Positions 51,341-57,976 of a stretch of DNA of 64,000 nt are shown here, in pieces. This DNA is from JAGXLC01 sp964585385. Lineage in GTDB: Bacteria > Bacteroidota > Bacteroidia > Bacteroidales > UBA12077. The translations under genes and the position numbers were made by a program. The notes beneath the pieces are model-generated. The model worked only from the letters and a program-made list of their open reading frames with translations. It was not told where the DNA came from and searched no databases. The stretch lies in assembly GCA_964585385.1 (NCBI GenBank), contig CAZPDP010000003.1, positions 88,093 through 152,092 of the forward strand, given 5' to 3'. Positions within the stretch are counted from its first letter, which is position 1. Each line of letters opens with the position of its first letter.

Positions 51341-51580
51341 TTAACTTTCAGATGAATTTATACTATCCCTACTAATCTTTTGGATCAGGTAAACGAATGA
51401 ATTTTTGTTGCTATTGTATTTTATGGGGGCTCCTGTTTCCATCATTATTTTTATTAACCGGCGTAATGTGCTCTCTGAGACATCAACCCTTCGGGCCAGC
51501 TGACTTGGTGTTCCAGTAGCTTTCATCCGGATAAGCCAGTCAATTCTTTCTATTTTTACAATCTGATCGAAAAAATTCAT
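51341..51580 (-). CDS. Small HTH DNA-binding protein
   Basis: 79 residues with a winged-helix/DeoR-like helix-turn-helix: KIERIDWLIRMKATGTPSQL, ARRVDVSESTLRRLIKIMME, then TGAPIKYNSNKNSFVYL as the wing. There is no effector or dimerisation domain, so it may be a stand-alone regulator or a truncated member of a larger HTH_11/WYL-type family. It has its own terminator. Target unknown; the Y1 transposase region begins about 200 bp upstream. Confidence 0.7.
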   Translation of the reverse strand: MNFFDQIVKIERIDWLIRMKATGTPSQLARRVDVSESTLRRLIKIMMETGAPIKYNSNKNSFVYLIQKISRDSINSSES

Positions 51581-51796
51581 AATCTCAAATAATTTATATT
51601 AACCTCTCATTAGTTTATTCCAAAAAACACCAAAAAGTAACATAGATTTTGAAAGTTTTTTTCAAAAAAAAGCTTATTTAGAATAATTCCAAACAATAAA
51701 ATGCTCTGAATGTATTAATTGATAAGGTCTGGAGCAATTCACCCACAAAAACTAAATGAGAGGAAAAAAACAATTATCCTGGGCTTTTTTACAGGA

Positions 51797-51998
51797 ATTT
51801 ACATATCGCTCTTTCAGAGCTCATGAAAAGGTTTCGCTTCAATAAACAGGGTTTCACTTCGTTTCACCCTGTCTTTTTACAATTCAGGACTTTGTCCTTT
51901 TGGCTGCTTCCGAGCCTTTAAGATGTAACAGCACAGGGCGGAATGAAATGAAGCCCTGTGCGCAGGAATGTACCGATAAGCCTGAGGGCTGAAAGCCC
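51797..51998. repeat. Hairpin-rich repeat (REP-like), copy 1, complete
   Basis: A 202-bp repeat, complete here. Inside are ACAGGGT/ACCCTGT (51846-51852 and 51866-51872), a 9-bp inverted repeat GCACAGGGC/GCCCTGTGC (51931-51939 and 51953-51961), GCTCT-TTC-AGAGC near its left end and AGGGCT-GAA-AGCCCT at its right end. Further copies lie at 52058-52267 and 52782-52949. Open frames over this stretch are artefacts. Confidence 0.8.
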
Positions 51999-52057
51999 TG
52001 GGATGTATGAACTTCCGGATTTTATAATCGAAGAGTTTTTACATTTTCATAAGGACT

Positions 52058-52267
52058 ATTTACATATCGCTCTTTCAGAGCTCATGAAAAGGTTTCGCTT
52101 CAATAAACAGGGNNNNNNNNNNNNNNNNNNNNNNNNNNNNNNNNNNNNNNNNNNNNNNNNNNNNNNNNNNNNNNNNNNNNNNNNNNNNNNNNNNNNNNNN
52201 NNNNNNNNNNNNTGAAATGAAGCCCTGTGCGCAGGAATGTACCGATAAGCCTGAGGGCTGAAAGCCC
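52058..52267. repeat. Hairpin-rich repeat, copy 2 (middle lost in a scaffold gap)
   Basis: The first 55 bp (52058-52112) and the last 55 bp (52213-52267) are identical to the ends of copy 1. The 100 Ns between should correspond to the 92 bp at 51852-51943. The copy ends 10 bp before the stop of the transposase gene, so it is its 3' flank. Confidence 0.78.
52113..52212. other. Scaffold gap of 100 N in a repeat
   Basis: Both contig ends are 55-mers shared with copy 1 of the repeat (51797-51851 and 51944-51998), so assembly broke in the repeated interior. The missing sequence should be about 92 bp and nearly identical to 51852-51943. Confidence 0.8.
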
Positions 52268-52277
52268 GGCTATGTAA

Positions 52278-52724
52278 TTAATCCCAAACATACCGTTCAT
52301 CATATTTTACCAGATATCGCTCAAAAAATGCTCTTAACTCCTCCTTATAGGTTAATTTTTTATGGTGTTCGGGTTGTTTAATAATATAATTCCTTACAAC
52401 TGGAACCTTCGATGAACTTACACTAAATACAGCATATCCATCTTGCCACTTGAAATTGCTTATTCCTTTAGTTTTTAACCATCTGGAGGTTTTAGCTTTC
52501 ACCTTTAATACTAATTGTGCAATTGTTATTGTCCTTGGTAATGTGCACAAAATATGGATATGACTTTGGTTAGCATATAATTCCTCTGTAAAAGAGTTTT
52601 CTTTAGCTAGAATACTTACAATAATTGCCTGTAATTCTTTTCTGTATTTCTCTTTAATAATTGACTTGTTGTATTTTGTTGAAAATATTAAATGTATATA
52701 TACTTTAGCTAATGATTGTGGCAT
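52278..52724 (-). mobile_element. Y1 (HUH) transposase, IS200/REP-associated type
   Basis: 148 residues. N-terminal KVYIHLIFSTKYNKSIIKEK, the HUH metal motif SHIHILCTLP, and the catalytic Tyr in VVRNYIIKQPEHHKK. Single-domain TnpA-like length, no TnpB. It acts on single-stranded DNA at hairpins, and both flanks are hairpin repeats: copy 2 ends 10 bp past its stop and copy 3 starts about 57 bp before its ATG. The arrangement fits a REP-associated tyrosine transposase or an IS200-like element; I cannot separate the two. It appears intact. Confidence 0.85.
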
Positions 52725-52781
52725 AATCTCTTTATTTATGCTGAATTGATTTAAAAATCGTTATTTCATAACTTGTAAATT

Positions 52782-52949
52782 GTTTCGCTTCAATAAACAG
52801 TGTTTCACTGCGTTTCACCCTGTCTTTTTACAATTCAGGACTTCGCCCTTTTGGCCGCTTCCAAGCCTTTAAGATGTAACAGCACAGGGCGGAATGAAAT
52901 GGAGCCCTGTGCGCAAGAATGTACCGATAAGCCGGAGGGCTGAAAGCCC
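52782..52949. repeat. Hairpin-rich repeat, copy 3 (left end missing, diverged)
   Basis: 168 bp matching copy 1 from GTTTCGCTTCAATAAACAG to CTGAAAGCCC with several substitutions. The 9-bp GCACAGGGC/GCCCTGTGC stem is kept; the left ACAGGGT arm has become ACAGTGT. It ends 9 bp before the stop of the endolysin gene. Confidence 0.75.
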
Positions 52950-52958
52950 GGTTATGTG

Positions 52959-53444
52959 TTATACCCAAAACTCCCCTTCGGGAATATTCACTAACTCCTT
53001 GTACAATTCATAATTTTGTTTCCATTTCTCCATATCCAGGCCGGCGCAGAAGGATTTGTTTTCATCAAGGTCACTATGCTGGAGGATCTGAATATTTTGA
53101 AACTGCCTTTCCAGTTTATTAACGAGGTGAAGGGAACTATTCAATTGTTCTTCAGAAAAATTACCTGTATTTCCTATCAGGCAAATACCCACAGATTTGT
53201 AATTATGTCCTCTCACATGAGCCCCCACTTCCGAATTTTTTACCACCGGGTCGTTATCCAGGGGACGACCTGTTTCAATATGCCCATTGTAATCGGGATG
53301 ATATACAGTATTAGTTATCCAGCCGTTCAGGATAACATAATGGTACCCAATACCGCTCCATCCTCTTTCCTGTACATGCCACCTGGAAATCAGAGCTGCA
53401 TTTCCAAAGGATGAGGCTGAACAATGCAGAATAATTTTTACCAT
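52959..53444 (-). CDS. N-acetylmuramoyl-L-alanine amidase, phage endolysin type
   Basis: 161 residues of the Amidase_2/PGRP fold, like T7 lysozyme, cleaving the amide bond between MurNAc and the peptide. Zinc ligands: His in ILHCSASSF, His in QHSDLD and Cys in NKSFCAG; catalytic Tyr in GIGYHYVILNG and Lys in ENKSFC. No signal peptide, so export depends on the holin-like protein encoded just upstream, with which it overlaps by 7 bp. No other phage gene is visible nearby. Confidence 0.88.
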   Translation of the reverse strand: MVKIILHCSASSFGNAALISRWHVQERGWSGIGYHYVILNGWITNTVYHPDYNGHIETGRPLDNDPVVKNSEVGAHVRGHNYKSVGICLIGNTGNFSEEQLNSSLHLVNKLERQFQNIQILQHSDLDENKSFCAGLDMEKWKQNYELYKELVNIPEGEFWV

Positions 53445-54067
53445 TGGATTTTTTCTTTAATCTTGTTACGAATGTCTTTTGTCATAGCTTCCCCGGTAGG
53501 ATCGCTTTTTTGTTTCTTGCTTCCGGTTATTGAAGATATCCACGCATTACGTGTACCTCTTTTTTCAGCGGAACGTCCAATGCTGTAAATACCCAGGACA
53601 CCGCCCCAGGCCCAGAGGAAAGTGTTAAAAATTTTATCTGAACTGGCAAGCAGGGTTTTTAGTTGTTCGCCATTATCAGCCACAGCTTCAAGAATGAGGT
53701 GACGCAAGCCAACAACCTCAAGCAAGATAAATATCAGGCCAACATAGACTACCGTTGGACGGGCTCTTTTGGTGTATTTATCGCCCTGGTTGAGCTCAGC
53801 CAGTAATACTTCCTTCTTAGCATCCAGCTCCTTGCGAATGGTCTGTTCAATTTCAGCTTCTCTCTTTTGGGTCAGGCGCTCTACTTCAAGTATAAAGTTG
53901 TTCTGACTTTTTTGAAAATCAGACTGCAACTTGAACAACTCTTCTTTGATTTTTGCCTTTTCGTCCTTGGTTTGCACAAAGCGATCTACCGTGTCGGCTA
54001 CCGATTCAATAAGATTATTACCGGAATCGGACAGAAAACCTTTGATTTTTGATAAGAATCCAGTCAT
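53438..54067 (-). CDS. Holin-like membrane protein (3TM type)
   Basis: 209 residues. An N-terminal charged coiled-coil-like region (about 25-100; KAKIKEELFKLQSDFQKSQN), then KYTKRARPTVVYVGLIFILL and FLWAWGGVLGIYSIGRSAEK as membrane segments, as in the Holin_3TMs family, with a basic C-terminal tail. It precedes the amidase gene and overlaps it by 7 bp, the usual order of a phage lysis cassette. It may be a remnant of a prophage, a domesticated lysis unit, or part of a tailocin outside this window. Confidence 0.78.
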   Translation of the reverse strand: MTGFLSKIKGFLSDSGNNLIESVADTVDRFVQTKDEKAKIKEELFKLQSDFQKSQNNFILEVERLTQKREAEIEQTIRKELDAKKEVLLAELNQGDKYTKRARPTVVYVGLIFILLEVVGLRHLILEAVADNGEQLKTLLASSDKIFNTFLWAWGGVLGIYSIGRSAEKRGTRNAWISSITGSKKQKSDPTGEAMTKDIRNKIKEKIQW

Positions 54068-54162
54068 GGTTTAGCTTTTTTACGATTAATTGTTGATGTA
54101 AAGTAGAACGGTTAAAGGTAAATAAATTTTTGGAAAACTATGTGATTGATTTTAGGTAATAA

Positions 54163-54396
54163 CCTGAGTTCGATTTAAAGACAAACGCTCAACATTCTGG
54201 TATTCAGATAGCCCCCGCCTTTAGGTGGGGGTTCGTCTATAATATAGTGTGCTAGTGATTTTTGATAATTTTGTAATTTAATTTACAAAATCATCAAAAA
54301 TCTTTACACTGAGCCTTTTACAACCCCGGCTTAAAAGCCGGGGCTATCTGAATACCAGCAACATACAAGCTTATCTTATATCGAGTTCACGTGTAA
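54163..54396. mobile_element. MITE-like element, long copy (234 bp)
   Basis: Imperfect terminal inverted repeats of about 50 bp: left CCTGAGTTCGATTTAAAGAC ... CTGGTATTCAGATAGCCCC, right the reverse complement GGGGCTATCTGAATACCAG ... ATATCGAGTTCACG. Within are CCCCCGCC-TTTA-GGTGGGGG, an 18-bp inverted repeat around GATTTTTGAT(A)ATTTTGTAA, and CCCCGGCTT-AAA-AGCCGGGG. No coding capacity. A second copy with a deleted centre lies at 63860-64000. It fills most of the gap between the lysis pair and the GNAT gene. Confidence 0.75.
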
Positions 54397-54532
54397 TACG
54401 TTGAGTGGTTATGATAACGGAGTAATTGCTCATTTCTCGTTCTTCTACTGTTAAATTGTTGGATAGCCGCTAATGCGCGAATGATATTATTATTCCTTCC
54501 ACAGCTTGCTTCAAATGGCATTCTGAAACGAA

Positions 54533-55039
54533 TCACTCCAACTCCAGTTTGAAAAACCTTGCATCTTCAACGGTGTTTTCATTAAATCGCTCGGTTTCAG
54601 TAAATCCGAATTGCTGGTACAGGTGTATGGCAGTATTCATTGCAGGGAGGGTATCGAGATAAATTCGTTTATAGCCCATGTCTCTGGCTTTTTGGATCAG
54701 TTTCTCCAGGAGTTCTTTGCTTAGTCCAAGCCCCTGGTATTCAAACTTGATATACATTCTTTTCAACTCTGCGGATTCTTTGTCTAGTTTTCTGAGAGCT
54801 CCACAACCAATGGCTTCTTTTTTATTGTATAGAATAAGGAGAGCCCCGTCAGAACTTAAGTATGTTTGACGAATATTATCAATATCGTTTTCCTTTTCAT
54901 TGAATTCATAGTCAATACGGAGGTGATCAAAATATTCAGCGAAGAGCTTTTTAGCTTCGCTGATTTCTTTATCTGTTTTTGCGGCCTTTATATCATATTG
55001 ACCTTCCATAGTGATTATAATCATTCTGGTCCTTTTCAT
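54533..55039 (-). CDS. GNAT family N-acetyltransferase
   Basis: 168 residues from ATG 55039; ATG 55009 (MEGQYDIKAAKTDKE) is an equally plausible start. The acetyl-CoA binding motif A is in LKRMYIKFEYQGLGLSKELL (Q-x-x-G-x-G/S type), with GYKRIYLDTLPAMNTAIHLY and QQFGFTETERF as the C-terminal motif B. The substrate is unknown; such enzymes modify amino acids, small amines or protein N termini. Single gene. Confidence 0.88.
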   Translation of the reverse strand: MKRTRMIIITMEGQYDIKAAKTDKEISEAKKLFAEYFDHLRIDYEFNEKENDIDNIRQTYLSSDGALLILYNKKEAIGCGALRKLDKESAELKRMYIKFEYQGLGLSKELLEKLIQKARDMGYKRIYLDTLPAMNTAIHLYQQFGFTETERFNENTVEDARFFKLELE

Positions 55040-55140
55040 CTATTTAACGCAAGAGATGAAAAAAAAGTTGTATTCCCTTGATAACCGTTACCTATTAGCT
55101 TATAAAAACCCCGAATACTTATACGAAAAACATGAAAAAA

Positions 55141-55198
55141 ACCTGTCTTCGTGAGCGTAAATGGCTCAATTTGGTTTAAAATCAAACCAAAGACAGGT
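55141..55198 (-). terminator. Branched terminator of the MacB/FtsX-type permease gene
   Basis: Outer stem ACCTGTCTT (55141-55149) / AAGACAGGT (55190-55198) encloses a GAGC/GCTC hairpin and a TTGGTTT/AAACCAA hairpin, forming a three-way junction. On the minus strand the outer stem runs into about seven T residues, as an intrinsic terminator would. It lies 15 bp after the stop at 55213. Confidence 0.65.
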
Positions 55199-55212
55199 AT
55201 TTTGCCGTTCTT

Positions 55213-57609
55213 TTATTCATCCCTCAATGCTTGAGCAGGATTTGTCCTGGCAGCCGATACGGCTCTGTATATAATGGTTAAGAATGCAATAATTACCGCC
55301 AGAATAACTGCTATTAGGAAATAGTACCAGCTTAATGAGATTTTATAAGCAAAATTATTCAACCACTGGCCCATGTAATGATAGGCAACAGGTATACCTA
55401 TCAGACTGGCAATTAATACAAGCATAATGAATTCTTTACTTATTACCGCAACAATCTTTTTCACATCCGAGCCAAATACCTTTCGAATGGCGATTTCTTT
55501 TGTTTTTTGGTTTACTACAAAAGATATAAGTCCGAATAAACCCAGGCAACTGATAAAAATGCACAACGAGGCAAAGATTCCAAAAATTTTGGTGGTATTG
55601 ATCTCATTTGAATAGATTTGTTCGTACCGTTCATTCATAAAATATCCGTCAAATGGGGTGGACGGGAACAAGCTACTCCATTTGTCTTTTATTGCATTCA
55701 CACTACTTTGCAAATCTATAGTATTCAGCTTTATGTTAACCTGACCAAACCTTTCGGGTCTGTACCAATAGGCAGCAGGTTCTATAGGTGAACGCAACGA
55801 ATAATAATTATAATCCTGTATTACGCCTATCACTGTATAATTTGTTGAATCGCTCCATTTGGGACGGAACTGTTTACCAATGGGATTATCCCAACCGAGT
55901 TTTTGCACTGCTATCTCATTCAAAATGAGCCCCTGGTATTTGTCCATAGCATATTCATCACTGAAATTCCTTCCTTGTATAATTTTAATGTCCATGAGAG
56001 GCAGGTATTCAGGATCAAAATATCCAAAACGGGTCATGAGTTTAGCTTCAGACGAATCCACAGCAAAAATGGCTCCCTGGGAACCGCTTACACCAGTTGG
56101 AGAAGAGGTAGCGCTGATGGCTTTAATATCCGCCTGGTTTTTCAATTCGCTGATTAACAGTTCAGTATTTTTTATCCGTTTATCATCTGGGAATCTCAGT
56201 GGAATTGTATATACCGCTTCATCGTTATAGCCTTTGTCCTGTTTCTGAAAAAACCGAACCTGGCTGATAGCAATAATTGTTGCTATAATGATAATAATAG
56301 AAACTGAAAACTGTGTTATAACCAAGGTTTTACGTAGTATTACGGATTTACTCTTTCCCCTGGAGGATCGAAAACCACTGAAAATAACGGTGGGTCTAAA
56401 TCCTGACATATAGAGGGCAGGATATAAACCTGAAATAAAACCTACAACAATCATTGTGCCGATAAGACCGAGGGAAAACAATGGATTACCAATGCTCATC
56501 GTAAGTTCCAGGCCCAGTATCTGGTTTACAACGGGCAGAAAAAGGGATATGCCTCCCAGAGCAAGAATAGCTGAAATTATAACAATAACGAACGATTCTC
56601 CAAGCAATTGATAAATTATTTTTTGCTTGTTCGCTCCTACTACCTTCCGAACGCCTACTTCTTTGGATCTCCTCAGTGCAAGAGAGGTGGCAAGATTAAT
56701 GTAATTGATACAAGCAACAATCAGTATTAATAAGGCAATTGCTGAAAAAATATAGACCTGGTTGATGTCACCCTGTTGATAATTATATATCTGGAATTTT
56801 ATATGTCCCGATTTCAGGTGGATATCTTTCATTGGCTGAATGTAAAGGGGCAAAGGACTGCCCCAGCTTTCACTAACATATTTTTCAGAAAATTCAGGTA
56901 GTTTATCTTCCAATTGACTTTTATCCCTGCTGGACTGAAGTTCAAGGTATGTGTCAACCGAATTGCTTCCCCAGTTTCTGAGGGATTCATACCTTTGAGC
57001 AATAGTTTTAAACGGCATTAAGGCTTTAAAATATACTGTACTGTTTTCGGGATAATCTTCCATGATCCCTTTGACTATGAAAGTTTCGTCTGTTACAGTA
57101 AGCATATTGTCCATAGCTTTTTCCGGGCTGCCAAAATATTTGCGTGCTAATTTTTCACTGAGAATGATTGAATTTAATTCTTTCAGTGCAGTCTTTTTAT
57201 CACCCATCAATAGATTGACATTAAGCATATCAAATACAGTGGAATCAGCGAAAGCAAACCAGTTCTCATTAAAGCTTTTGTCCTCATACCGAACTGTTCG
57301 CCCATGTGTACACATGATACGCATAGTGCTTTTAATTTCCGGGTACTCTCTTTGCAATGCTTCAGCCATTGGGCCCATAGTTACCGCTACATGCTGCTCT
57401 CCCACACCCGGTTCAGTCTGAATTTCAACCAACCGGTACTTATTCTCAATATTGTCAATATGTTTGTTGAAACTGAGTTCGTATTGTATGTAAAGCAGAA
57501 TAATCATGAAACTTGCAATTCCTATGGAAAGGCCTAGAATATTGAGGACAGAGAACGAAACATGCCTTCTGATGTTTCTGATGGCTATTAACATATAATT
57601 CTTAAACAT
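55213..57609 (-). CDS. MacB/FtsX-type ABC transporter permease
   Basis: 798 residues: first helix NILGLSIGIASFMIILLYIQ, a MacB-type periplasmic core (about 45-280), FtsX domain with helices near 285-420 (YIFSAIALLILIVACINYIN, FVIVIISAILALGGISLFL), a second periplasmic core (about 445-670), and a last FtsX block (about 675-785; ISCLGLFGLISFVVNQKTKE). This double-domain form is common in Bacteroidota. No ATPase gene is beside it. Such permeases act in lipoprotein or antimicrobial peptide transport; the substrate is unknown. Confidence 0.92.
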   Translation of the reverse strand: MFKNYMLIAIRNIRRHVSFSVLNILGLSIGIASFMIILLYIQYELSFNKHIDNIENKYRLVEIQTEPGVGEQHVAVTMGPMAEALQREYPEIKSTMRIMCTHGRTVRYEDKSFNENWFAFADSTVFDMLNVNLLMGDKKTALKELNSIILSEKLARKYFGSPEKAMDNMLTVTDETFIVKGIMEDYPENSTVYFKALMPFKTIAQRYESLRNWGSNSVDTYLELQSSRDKSQLEDKLPEFSEKYVSESWGSPLPLYIQPMKDIHLKSGHIKFQIYNYQQGDINQVYIFSAIALLILIVACINYINLATSLALRRSKEVGVRKVVGANKQKIIYQLLGESFVIVIISAILALGGISLFLPVVNQILGLELTMSIGNPLFSLGLIGTMIVVGFISGLYPALYMSGFRPTVIFSGFRSSRGKSKSVILRKTLVITQFSVSIIIIIATIIAISQVRFFQKQDKGYNDEAVYTIPLRFPDDKRIKNTELLISELKNQADIKAISATSSPTGVSGSQGAIFAVDSSEAKLMTRFGYFDPEYLPLMDIKIIQGRNFSDEYAMDKYQGLILNEIAVQKLGWDNPIGKQFRPKWSDSTNYTVIGVIQDYNYYSLRSPIEPAAYWYRPERFGQVNIKLNTIDLQSSVNAIKDKWSSLFPSTPFDGYFMNERYEQIYSNEINTTKIFGIFASLCIFISCLGLFGLISFVVNQKTKEIAIRKVFGSDVKKIVAVISKEFIMLVLIASLIGIPVAYHYMGQWLNNFAYKISLSWYYFLIAVILAVIIAFLTIIYRAVSAARTNPAQALRDE

Positions 57610-57727
57610 GAGCTGGGTTGTTAAAGGTTTTTCATTGTCAGCAATTTATGAATAATGCAGGTTAGTAAAAGGACGGGAAAAAATCTGTTTTGATGCAGTT
57701 TTTGGAAAAAAAATTTGAAGATAACCG

Positions 57728-57880
57728 CTAAATTCCAGAACATGGTTGATGTTTATCTATAACTTTCTTTGTGGTAAAAATCAGAATCCCACTAAGACTC
57801 TAAAACTCAATGGTACATAAAGGAAGCAACTTTATACTAATAATCAAGCATATATTAGAGTTTCACCAAAATAATTTATT
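57728..57880. repeat. Intergenic repeat family 1, copy B
   Basis: Matches 2521-2822, diverged, over about 150 bp, reading continuously from TAAATTCCAGAACATGG to TATTAGAGTTTCACC. It contains no gap or duplication and so serves as the reference for the gap in copy A. It occupies the middle of the 367-bp gap between the permease and UPF0182 genes. No gene is seen there. Confidence 0.75.
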
Positions 57881-57976
57881 TAAATTCTTACCTTTCAATA
57901 TATAATTAACGCATGCCATTGCTATATTGCGTTATAATTTATATCTTGAACATTCTAAACTAAAAGAGGATACATT

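Noticed and set aside
51958..52215. Open frame with N-run starting MRRNVPISLRAESPG
   Set aside because: It lies wholly in the hairpin-rich repeat and runs into the scaffold gap; no conserved domain.
52278..54396. A complete prophage or integrative element
   Set aside because: Only a lysis pair and a Y1 transposase are present; no integrase, terminase, capsid or attachment site.
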